From the NCBI GenBank assembly GCA_905209435.1, contig CAJLTE010000077.1, positions 1 to 15,057 of the forward strand: a stretch of 15,057 bases of DNA. Direction: 5' to 3'. The DNA comes from an uncultured Blautia sp. (lineage in GTDB: Bacteria > Bacillota_A > Clostridia > Lachnospirales > Lachnospiraceae). The translations under genes were made by a program, and so were the position numbers. Below the pieces are notes generated by a model, which did no database searches, had not been told where the DNA came from, and was given only the letters and a program-made list of their open reading frames with translations. This document shows positions 5,933 through 13,226 of the stretch, one piece after another (position 1 is the first letter of the stretch; every line of letters starts with the position of its first letter).

Positions 5933-7720
5933 ATGACAGTAAACGAAAGAATTACCGCGCTTCGGGAACGCATGAAAGAGAAAAAAATTGATGCTTATCT
6001 GGTCCCGACAGATGATTTCCATGCATCTGAATATGTTGGAGAATATTTTAAGTGCCGAAAATATATCACCGGATTTACCGGCTCTGCGGGAACAGCAGTA
6101 ATCATGCAGGATATGGCCGGTCTGTGGACAGACGGACGTTATTTTATCCAGGCAGCGGCACAGTTAGAGGGAACTGGGATAGATCTTTTTAAGATGGGAG
6201 AGCCTGGAGTTCCGACTGTACACCAGTTTCTGGAAGAAAAATTAGGAGAAGGCATGTGCCTTGGTTTTGACGGAAGAACTATCAGTGCAAAAGAAGCTGC
6301 TGAATTTTCCGAAATGCTTGGAAAGAAAGGCGCCACTCTTTCTGTAGATTATGATCTGGTAGGTGAGGTATGGGAAGACCGCCCGGCACTTTCCTGTGAA
6401 CCTGTTATGGAACTGGATGTAAAATGGGCAGGGGAATCCCGTGCAGATAAAATTGCGAGGATCCGTAAAGCAATGGAAGAAAAAGAAGCAGATGCTTTTG
6501 TGCTGACTTCTCTGGATGACATTGCATGGCTGTTGAACATCCGCGGCGGAGATGTACATTGCTGTCCGGTTGTACTGTCTTACCTGGTAATGACTCAGAA
6601 AGAGATCAAACTGTTTGCCAATGAGAAAGCATTTCCTGCAGATGTTCTGAGTGCGCTCGCAGAGGATGGCGTGACACTTCTTCCATATGACAGTGTTTAT
6701 GAATATGTAAAAACATTTGCAAAAGATATGACCGTACTTCTCTGCAAGCAGAAAGCTAACAGCCGTCTGGTAAAAAATATTCCGGATGGGGTTAAGATTC
6801 TTGATGAAGAGAACCTGACACTTCTTCCAAAAGCAATTAAGAATCCTGTTGAAGTAGAAAATGAACGTATTGCACATATCAAAGATGGAGTTGCGCTTAC
6901 AAAATTTATTTACTGGTTGAAGAAGAACGTAGGAAAGATTCCAATGACAGAATTGAGTGCAGAGGAGAAATTATACAGTTTCCGTGCACAGCAGGAGAAT
7001 TTTATTGACAACAGCTTTGATCCGATCATTTCCTATGGAACCCATGCTGCAATTGTTCATTATTCCGCAACGCCTGAGACAGATATTCCGATTGAACCAA
7101 GAAGCTTCCTGCTTGCAGATACAGGAGGAAATTATTATGAGGGAACAACAGATACTACACGTACCATTGTAATGGGAACTGTAACTGATGAGGAGAAGAA
7201 ATACTTTACTGCAGTTTTACGTGGCATGCTGAATCTGGGAAATGCGAAATTCCGTTATGGATGCACGGGAGTAAACCTGGATTGTCTGGCACGTGGTCCG
7301 CTGTGGGAACTGGGAAAGGATTTCAATCATGGAACAGGACATGGAGTAGGTTATCTGCTGAATGTTCATGAGGGACCAAACAGCTTCCGCTGGAAAATCG
7401 TTCCGGGAAACAATGCAGTTCTGGAAGAGGGTATGATCACATCTGATGAGCCTGGATACTATGTAGAAGACGGATTTGGAATCCGTCATGAGAACATGAT
7501 CGTATGCAAGAAAGCTGAGAAAACAGAATATGGACAGTTTATGTGCTTCGAATTTCTGACTATGGTACCGTTTGACCTTGACGCTGTTGTACCGGAACAG
7601 ATGACTGCACATGAAAGAGAACTGCTTAATAACTATCATGCACAGGTATATGAGAAGATTTCTCCGTATCTGGATGAAGATGAGAGAACATGGTTGAAAG
7701 AAGCTACAAGAGCAATCTGA
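5933..7720 (+). CDS. pepP: Xaa-Pro aminopeptidase (aminopeptidase P, M24B family)
   Basis: A 595-residue cytoplasmic metallopeptidase that removes the N-terminal residue from peptides with proline in second position; it supports use of proline-rich peptides. The layout is the long three-domain form, as in eukaryotic XPNPEP1-like enzymes: creatinase-N domain (about 5-140), second creatinase-N-like domain (about 165-320), pita-bread catalytic domain (about 325-545) and a short C-terminal M24C tail. All five dinuclear metal ligands can be seen: Asp396 (ADTGG), Asp407 (TTDTTRT), His470 (HGTGHGVG), Glu506 (SDEPGYY) and Glu540 (CFEF). His376 in AIVHYSAT is the usual substrate-contacting histidine. 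The ATG at 5933 follows AAAGGAG (5917-5923). It appears to be a single-gene unit closed by the bidirectional terminator at 7793. The name pepP is used in the broad family sense. Confidence 0.93.
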   Translation: MTVNERITALRERMKEKKIDAYLVPTDDFHASEYVGEYFKCRKYITGFTGSAGTAVIMQDMAGLWTDGRYFIQAAAQLEGTGIDLFKMGEPGVPTVHQFLEEKLGEGMCLGFDGRTISAKEAAEFSEMLGKKGATLSVDYDLVGEVWEDRPALSCEPVMELDVKWAGESRADKIARIRKAMEEKEADAFVLTSLDDIAWLLNIRGGDVHCCPVVLSYLVMTQKEIKLFANEKAFPADVLSALAEDGVTLLPYDSVYEYVKTFAKDMTVLLCKQKANSRLVKNIPDGVKILDEENLTLLPKAIKNPVEVENERIAHIKDGVALTKFIYWLKKNVGKIPMTELSAEEKLYSFRAQQENFIDNSFDPIISYGTHAAIVHYSATPETDIPIEPRSFLLADTGGNYYEGTTDTTRTIVMGTVTDEEKKYFTAVLRGMLNLGNAKFRYGCTGVNLDCLARGPLWELGKDFNHGTGHGVGYLLNVHEGPNSFRWKIVPGNNAVLEEGMITSDEPGYYVEDGFGIRHENMIVCKKAEKTEYGQFMCFEFLTMVPFDLDAVVPEQMTAHERELLNNYHAQVYEKISPYLDEDERTWLKEATRAI

Positions 7721-7792
7721 TCAACCAGAAAGAGATATTAAATCCGGACAATGAATATTGCTCTGATATAAAGTGTAATTCGATACTGAGAT

Positions 7793-7862
7793 AAAAAAAG
7801 AACTGTTGTATTCCAATGAATTCTGTACATCATAGAAATAGGAATTGCAACAGTTCTTTTTT
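7793..7862. terminator. Bidirectional terminator between pepP and the ABC operon
   Basis: AAAAAAGAACTGTTG (7794-7808) pairs perfectly with CAACAGTTCTTTTTT (7848-7862). The stem extends inward with TATTCC/GGAAT after a small bulge. The A-run on one side and the T-run on the other give a U tail in both directions, serving the convergent pepP (+) and ABC transporter (-) genes. Confidence 0.85.
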
Positions 7863-7920
7863 ATTGTTTTAAATGATTTTATCCGCTTGACTTCAGGTTA
7901 AATGCAGTTACTGAATCCTG

Positions 7921-9687
7921 TCATTCAGAAACCTTAGCAAACTGGCTGTTATACAGAGTATGATAGAAACCGCCCTTCGCGATCAGTTCATCATGAGTAC
8001 CCTGTTCAATAATACTTCCGTCCTTCATAACAAGGATCAGATCCGCATTACGGATCGTGGAGAGACGGTGAGCAACGATAAAGCTTGTTCTTCCTTCCAT
8101 CATTCGTTCAAATGCTTCCTGAATCTGTAACTCAGTTCTTGTATCGATACTGGAAGTTGCCTCATCCAGGATCAGCATTGGAGGCAAGCAGAGCATAACT
8201 CGTGTGATACACAGAAGCTGCTTCTGTCCCTGGCTTAAACTGTCTTCATTGAGCAGGGTGTCCAATCCCTTAGGAAGACGCTGGATAAATTCCCAGCTGT
8301 GTGTGAGCTTGGCTGCTTCGATAATCTCAGTATCAGAAGCTTCCGGTTTTCCAATAGAAATATTATCGCGGACAGTACCATTCTTGATCCATGTCTCCTG
8401 CAGTACCATACCGTAACTACTTCTGAGAGAATGACGGGTAATGTCTTTGACAGGCTTGCCATCAACGGAAATAGATCCGGCGTTAACATCATAGAATCTC
8501 ATCAGGAGATTGATAAATGTCGATTTACCACATCCGGTAGGTCCTACGATGGCAACACGCATACCTGGTTTTGCATGAAGATTAAAATCTTCGATCAGTT
8601 TCTTTGATTCATCATAGTGGAAGCATACATTCTTAATATCTACTTCACCTTTTACATCTTCCAGCGTATCAGAAGCTTCTGCAACTTCCGGCTCTTCCTC
8701 CAGCAGATCAAAGATCCTGCCTGCGCATGCAAGCGCGTTCTGAAGCTCTGTAACAACAGAACTGATATCATTAAATGGTTTCATATACTGATTGGCATAG
8801 GAGAGAAGTACGGAAAGTCCTCCGACTGTCAGCTTGCCTCCGGGAATAATGAAAGCACCCACCAGTGCTACACATGCGTAAATGATATTGTTTACGAAAC
8901 GTGTGCAAGGATTCGTAAGACTGCTGTAGAAAACGGCCTTCTGGCTGCAGTCCTGTAATTCTTTGTTAAGTTTTGCAAAACGCTCGGAAGATTTATCTTC
9001 ATATCCAAAAGCCTGAACAACTTTCTGATTTCCGATCATTTCTTCGATGAGAGCGGTCTGACGTCCGCGGGCTTCACTCTGTTTCCTGAACATCTGGAAA
9101 GTATGAGAGGAAATAAACTTTGCTACCAGGAAGCTTAACGGTGTCAGGACAATGACCATCAATGTGATCCAGAAGTTCTTAGAGAACATGAAGATCAGTG
9201 TTCCAATGATCGTTACAATTCCTGAGAACAGCTGGGTAAATCCGAGCAGCAGACCATCTGACAGGATATCTGCATCTGCGATCACACGGCTGATGATATC
9301 ACCGGTGCTGTGTCCGTCAAGGTAAGAGAGCGGAAGCTTCTGAATATGGCGGATTGCTTTTGCACGGATATCTTTTACTGTCTGGTAGGTCATACGGTTG
9401 TTGATGGCATTCATCAGCCAGGTGGCAACAGAAGAAAGAATGACCATTACCAGGATCCGGGACAGATAATACCACATCATTTCGAAATTAACCTGATGTT
9501 CGGCAACAACCTGGTCGATCGCATTACCGAACAGGATTGGTACATATAACTGCAGGATTACGGAAACTGCTGCCAGTACAATACTGAGGATCAGCAGAAA
9601 ACGGTATCTTCCGATGAAGCGCAGCACCTTGAAAAAGGTTTCTGAACTTTTTCCACTTGAGGTATCTTTTGATGTTACTTTGCTCAT
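7921..9687 (-). CDS. Heterodimeric ABC exporter, subunit with the intact catalytic glutamate
   Basis: A 588-residue half-transporter: an N-terminal six-helix ABC_membrane domain (about 25-325) and an ATPase domain (about 348-585). Motifs are Walker A GPTGCGKST (382-390), Q-loop Gln430, signature LSQGQ (484-488), Walker B LILDE with catalytic Glu509, and switch His540 (VAHR). The signature is degenerate (Gln in place of the first Gly of LSGGQ), while Walker B and His are canonical. That is the pattern of TM288/LmrD/BmrD-type subunits, which pair with a TM287/LmrC/BmrC-type partner. Its ATG overlaps the stop of the preceding gene in an ATGA, so the two are translationally coupled and should form a 1:1 dimer. 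Family members export drugs or lipids; the substrate cannot be read from sequence. A GGAGG site lies just before the start. Confidence 0.9.
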   Translation of the reverse strand: MSKVTSKDTSSGKSSETFFKVLRFIGRYRFLLILSIVLAAVSVILQLYVPILFGNAIDQVVAEHQVNFEMMWYYLSRILVMVILSSVATWLMNAINNRMTYQTVKDIRAKAIRHIQKLPLSYLDGHSTGDIISRVIADADILSDGLLLGFTQLFSGIVTIIGTLIFMFSKNFWITLMVIVLTPLSFLVAKFISSHTFQMFRKQSEARGRQTALIEEMIGNQKVVQAFGYEDKSSERFAKLNKELQDCSQKAVFYSSLTNPCTRFVNNIIYACVALVGAFIIPGGKLTVGGLSVLLSYANQYMKPFNDISSVVTELQNALACAGRIFDLLEEEPEVAEASDTLEDVKGEVDIKNVCFHYDESKKLIEDFNLHAKPGMRVAIVGPTGCGKSTFINLLMRFYDVNAGSISVDGKPVKDITRHSLRSSYGMVLQETWIKNGTVRDNISIGKPEASDTEIIEAAKLTHSWEFIQRLPKGLDTLLNEDSLSQGQKQLLCITRVMLCLPPMLILDEATSSIDTRTELQIQEAFERMMEGRTSFIVAHRLSTIRNADLILVMKDGSIIEQGTHDELIAKGGFYHTLYNSQFAKVSE

Positions 9688-11456
9688 ACTGTCACCTCCG
9701 TCATCATACCACCTGCAGGCGCAGAGGTGTATTTTGCTTTCTCTTCAGGAAATTGAGAGAAATAGATTTCGCGGTATGTTTCGCAGGTCTGCAATAATTC
9801 GGCATGAGTACCTTTGCCTGCCAGATTTCCATTGTCAAGAACAAGGATCAGGTCTGCCTGCTGGATACTGGAAGAACGCTGGGATACCAGGAATGTAGTT
9901 ACATTCCAGTCAAGTTTGTTAAGAGCTTTACGCAGTGCAGCGTCTGTTGCGAAGTCAAGTGCACTTGCACTGTCATCCAGGATCAGAATCTCAGGTTTCT
10001 TTACCAGTGCGCGGGCAATCGTGAGTCGCTGTTTCTGACCGCCAGAGAGATTCTTTCCGTTCTGTTCCAATTCAAAATCAAGCTGGCCTGGTTTGCCTTC
10101 TACAACATCTTTTCCCTGAGCTGTGGTAAGTGCCTGCCAGAGATCCCCATCAGTGGCATCTTCGCGTCCCCATTTCATGTTGTCGCGGATAGAGCCTTTG
10201 AAGAGAGCAGCTTTCTGCGGAACAACACCGATTTTGGAGCGGAGGTCGTTTCTTTCGTAATTTTCAATATTCTGACCATCCAGAAGTACAGTTCCTTTGG
10301 TCGCATCATAAAATCTGGAGATCAGATTGACCAGAGTGGTTTTACCGCTTCCTGTACCGCCGATGATACCAACTGTCTGGCCTTTCTTAACAGAGAAGCT
10401 GATATGTGAAAGGCTTGGTGCGCCTGCTCCGCTGTATTCGAATGTAACGTCATCAAATACGACTGCATCATCAGATGTGGCGGAAGAAGCAGTAGCTGTC
10501 GGATAATCCATAGAGGATTTTACTTTCAGGATATCTGCTACACGACCTGCACATGCTGCGGATTTGTTTAAAGTAATGATCAGGGACGCAAGCTTGATCA
10601 GTTCTACGATCATCTGAGCCATGTAATTATACAGCGCAACGACCTGTCCCTGCTGCATGCCACCTAAGTTTACTTCAACGCCTGCTTTCTGGATCAGGAT
10701 AACAGTTGCGATGTTGATCAGTACATAAGTAATAGGATTTAATAAAGCAGAGAGTCTTCCGACAAAGAGGTTTAACTTTGTCAGTTCATCATTGCGGGTG
10801 TCAAATTCCTGAACTGCTTCTTTCTCACGGCAGAATGCACGGATCACACGTACACCTGTCAGGTTCTGTCTTGTCAGTCCTGTAACGGTATCCAGTTTCC
10901 CCTGTACTTTCTTGAACAGAGGGATACTGAGAAACATGATGACAAAGACAACCAGAAACAGAAACGGGATGGCAACAGCAAAGACCAGTGCGCATTTGAA
11001 ATCAATGGTAAATGCCATGACCATGGATCCCAGTACGATGAACGGGCTTCGAAGAAGAAGACGAAGACCCATATTCAGACCATTCTGAACCTGGTTGATA
11101 TCATCCGTAAGTCTGGTGATCAGAGTATCTGTTCCAAGAGTGTCCAGTTCTGTGAAAGACAGACGCTGAACATGATCATAAACTGCCTGTCTTAGTTTAG
11201 TGGCAAAACCTACGCTGGCTTTTGCTGCGAAGAACTGAGCCGTAATGCTGCAGGTAAGTCCGAAGGCTGCCATTAGAATAAGAATAAAAAATCTCTGGAC
11301 AATGTATCCGTTGTCGTGGTGTGCGATACCGACATCAATGATCTGTGCGATGATGATCGGCACGATCAGATCGAATACAACTTCCAGAAATTTGAAAAAT
11401 GGCGCCAGAATGCTTTCTTTTTTGTAGTTTTTTAAATAAACTGCTAATGAACGCAT
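9684..11456 (-). CDS. Heterodimeric ABC exporter, subunit with the degenerate ATP site
   Basis: A 590-residue half-transporter, first gene of the operon: six-helix membrane domain (about 15-310) then ATPase domain (about 332-570). Motifs are Walker A GGTGSGKT (366-373), Q-loop Gln414, canonical signature LSGGQ (470-474), and Walker B ILILDD with Asp495 where the catalytic Glu normally is. The switch-loop residue is Gln526 instead of His (VSQR). Asp-for-Glu and Gln-for-His are the hallmarks of TM287/LmrC-type subunits. Combined with its partner this gives one dead or slow ATP site and one consensus site. Ribosome binding site AAGGAAGG precedes ATG 11456. The gene follows a leader of about 240 nt that contains a structured repeat. 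Confidence 0.9.
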   Translation of the reverse strand: MRSLAVYLKNYKKESILAPFFKFLEVVFDLIVPIIIAQIIDVGIAHHDNGYIVQRFFILILMAAFGLTCSITAQFFAAKASVGFATKLRQAVYDHVQRLSFTELDTLGTDTLITRLTDDINQVQNGLNMGLRLLLRSPFIVLGSMVMAFTIDFKCALVFAVAIPFLFLVVFVIMFLSIPLFKKVQGKLDTVTGLTRQNLTGVRVIRAFCREKEAVQEFDTRNDELTKLNLFVGRLSALLNPITYVLINIATVILIQKAGVEVNLGGMQQGQVVALYNYMAQMIVELIKLASLIITLNKSAACAGRVADILKVKSSMDYPTATASSATSDDAVVFDDVTFEYSGAGAPSLSHISFSVKKGQTVGIIGGTGSGKTTLVNLISRFYDATKGTVLLDGQNIENYERNDLRSKIGVVPQKAALFKGSIRDNMKWGREDATDGDLWQALTTAQGKDVVEGKPGQLDFELEQNGKNLSGGQKQRLTIARALVKKPEILILDDSASALDFATDAALRKALNKLDWNVTTFLVSQRSSSIQQADLILVLDNGNLAGKGTHAELLQTCETYREIYFSQFPEEKAKYTSAPAGGMMTEVTV

Positions 11457-11486
11457 TTTTTAAAATTCCTTCCTTTCCTTATTTTA

Positions 11487-11659
11487 CTGATATCTACGAA
11501 TTGTTCCGCTGCGAAAGCAGCTCTCACGATTCTACAAACATTCGGAATCTGCTGATTTACTTCGTAAATTGCTACTTCCTCATGTTTGGCGGGTCAAAAG
11601 GTCAGAAAGTCTTATCATGCAAGCATGAACGACTTTCTGACCTTTTGACCCTGATATCT
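11487..11659. repeat. Structured intergenic repeat with 21-bp inverted repeat and 9-bp flanking direct repeats
   Basis: The 9-mer CTGATATCT occurs at 11487-11495 and 11651-11659, bracketing about 155 bases, as a target duplication would. Inside are several hairpins: GCTGC-GAAA-GCAGC (11508-11521), CAAACAT (11535-11541) with ATGTTTG (11582-11588), and ATTTAC-TTC-GTAAAT (11555-11569). There is also a perfect 21-bp inverted repeat, 11591-11611 with 11631-11651, whose loop itself contains TCATGC-AA-GCATGA. There is no coding potential and no U tract on either side, so it is not a simple terminator. It lies in the 5' leader of the ABC operon. The last base of the 21-bp arm overlaps the right flank repeat. 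Confidence 0.65.
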
Positions 11660-11702
11660 TATATTATTAATCGTCCTTTTCGTGAAAAATAATACAATCA
11701 AA

Positions 11703-11730
11703 AGTGTATCATTTGAGACTTTTTTGTCAA
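11703..11730 (-). promoter_or_regulatory. Predicted promoter of the ABC exporter operon
   Basis: On the minus strand TTGACA (11730-11725), a 16-nt spacer, and TACACT (11708-11703). Transcription starting near 11696 would include the whole structured repeat in the leader. Confidence 0.6.
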
Positions 11731-11772
11731 GAAGAATGTATGGAAAGAGGTAGAATTTGGAGAAAATTTAAC

Positions 11773-11801
11773 TTGACTTCGAAAAAAGATATTACTAAAA
11801 T
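11773..11801 (+). promoter_or_regulatory. Predicted promoter of the dehydratase-like operon
   Basis: TTGACT (11773-11778), 17 bases, TAAAAT (11796-11801). A second TATAAT at 11838-11843 lacks a good -35 box. The 5' leader to ATG 11955 would be about 145 nt. Confidence 0.5.
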
Positions 11802-11855
11802 ATTCCGTAGCGCTGTTTTATTTTGAATATCAAATATTATAATAAGAATTATTTC

Positions 11856-11882
11856 GTAACTGTGAAGGTACTGAACAGTTAC
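11856..11882 (+). promoter_or_regulatory. Leader hairpin of the dehydratase-like operon
   Basis: GTAACTGT (11856-11863) and ACAGTTAC (11875-11882) form a perfect 8-bp stem with an 11-nt loop, followed by the T-rich ATTATTTCTTT. It could be an attenuator, an operator or part of a dispersed palindrome. The remainder of 11802-11954 holds no gene. Confidence 0.4.
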
Positions 11883-11954
11883 ATTATTTCTTTGTATTGA
11901 AAATTATGTGCCAAAAACTGATAAATTATCATTACCATAATGAGGAAGAAAATT

Positions 11955-13226
11955 ATGCAGATTATCGAGACATTTGGTCATTATGTGGAAAATTTGACTA
12001 ACACAAAGCCGGAGAATGCCCGCTGCCTGTTAAAAACGGGCTGGGAGGCACAGAATCTGAAGTTCCGTTATATGCAGGATAAGAGACTGATGCCTGCAGA
12101 CAGACATCTTGCAAATCTGATGATGAACACTATGCTGCGTCCGCTTCAGAAACCGGAAGATTCAGTTGTTGTAAGTATTTTTACACCCTGTGAAATGATG
12201 CAGGAAGTGGGATTACATCCTTATAATGTAGAAGGATTTTCCTGCTATCTTTCTGCAAGTAAGGCAGAGAGAGCATTTTTGCAGCAGGCGGAAAACCAGG
12301 GAATTGCCGAGACACTGTGCAGTTATCATAAGACATTTCTTGGCGCGGCACAGAAAGGGCTGTTGCCGAAGCCCAAATGTATTGTTTATACGAATTTAAC
12401 CTGCGATGCTAACCTGCTGACATTCCGTACGCTGGCCGATTTTTACCAGGTGCCAGCATTTGCCATTGATGTGCCGTGGCAGCAGAATGAGGAGAATGTG
12501 CAATATGTGGCAGATCAGTTAAAAGAGTTAAAAGCATTTCTGGAAAAAAATACAGGTAAAACAGTCTCAGAAGAAGCACTGAAGAATCGTCTTGCATGCA
12601 GCAGGCGGACTTTGGAGAATTATAAAAAATATCAGCAGATGCGTGCGGACAGATATGTGCCGTCTGATCTGGTTACTCCGCTGTATGCAGGAATGACAAA
12701 TAATATCCTGCTTGGAACAGCAGAAGAGGAGAAATATACACAAATGCTTCTTGAGGATATTAAGAAAGCACCTGCAGCGAAAGGCAAACATATTTACTGG
12801 ATGCATACGATTCCATTCTGGTCTGATGCAGTTCGTCAAGAACTCTGCTTCAGCGAGAAAGCCCAGATTGTGGGATGTGAGCTGGCAGAAACCTGTGAGC
12901 CGGATTTTGATCCGGAGAAACCATTTGAAGCTATGGCCAGAAGAATGGTATATCATTCACTGAACGGAAGTGCACTGAGAAGAATCGAAGCAGGGATCCG
13001 CCATGCGAAACAGGCGGGAGCAGACGGAGCAGTGTGGTTTGGTCACTGGGGATGTAAACATACGCTTGGTGCTGCACAGCTTGCGAAGAAGAAATTTGAG
13101 GAGGCAGGCTTACCGCTTCTGATCCTGGATGGTGACGGCTGTGACAGAAGCCACGGAGGAGAGGGACAGACATCCACCAGACTGGGAGCTTTTCTGGAAA
13201 TGCTGGGAGGTGCGGAAAATGAATAA
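11955..13226 (+). CDS. 2-hydroxyacyl-CoA dehydratase family subunit (HgdB/FldC-like, PF06050)
   Basis: A 423-residue cytoplasmic iron-sulfur protein of the superfamily that includes 2-hydroxyacyl-CoA dehydratase D-components, benzoyl-CoA reductase subunits and double-cubane cluster proteins. Landmarks: SIFTPCEMMQEVGLHPY (74-90, the 'TPvEll.a.G..P' motif), Cys122 (LCSYHK), Cys150 (TCDAN), Cys367 (HWGCKHT), and the C-terminal LDGDGCDRSHGGEGQTSTRL followed by AFLEML. The three cysteines match the spacing pattern of the [4Fe-4S] ligands in the family. Extra cysteines (79, 97, 308, 314, 396) are of unknown meaning. Start: ATG 11955 has GAGGAAG 8 bases upstream; the in-frame ATG at 11940 has no Shine-Dalgarno. 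It overlaps the next gene by 8 bases, so the products are probably partners. The substrate is not identifiable: no CoA-transferase, hydroxyacid dehydrogenase or acyl-CoA dehydrogenase is near. Confidence 0.82.
   Translation: MQIIETFGHYVENLTNTKPENARCLLKTGWEAQNLKFRYMQDKRLMPADRHLANLMMNTMLRPLQKPEDSVVVSIFTPCEMMQEVGLHPYNVEGFSCYLSASKAERAFLQQAENQGIAETLCSYHKTFLGAAQKGLLPKPKCIVYTNLTCDANLLTFRTLADFYQVPAFAIDVPWQQNEENVQYVADQLKELKAFLEKNTGKTVSEEALKNRLACSRRTLENYKKYQQMRADRYVPSDLVTPLYAGMTNNILLGTAEEEKYTQMLLEDIKKAPAAKGKHIYWMHTIPFWSDAVRQELCFSEKAQIVGCELAETCEPDFDPEKPFEAMARRMVYHSLNGSALRRIEAGIRHAKQAGADGAVWFGHWGCKHTLGAAQLAKKKFEEAGLPLLILDGDGCDRSHGGEGQTSTRLGAFLEMLGGAENE

Noticed and set aside
6242..6877. 211-codon open frame on the minus strand within pepP
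   Set aside because: It is antisense to a well-supported gene with all catalytic residues; the peptide is rich in Phe, Cys and His with no recognisable domain and no ribosome binding site.
9804..10409. 201-codon plus-strand frame opposite the first ABC gene
   Set aside because: Lies antisense to a conserved ATPase domain and has no motif or start signal.
11591..11651. Reading the 21-bp inverted repeat as an ordinary intrinsic terminator
   Set aside because: Neither strand has a U tract following the stem, and on the minus strand it lies between the operon promoter and its first gene.
13129..13218. Longer N-terminus for the fusion protein starting at 13129
   Set aside because: These codons lie within the upstream gene in another frame; ATG 13219 has a GGGAGG site at ideal distance and begins the conserved TPVELL region.
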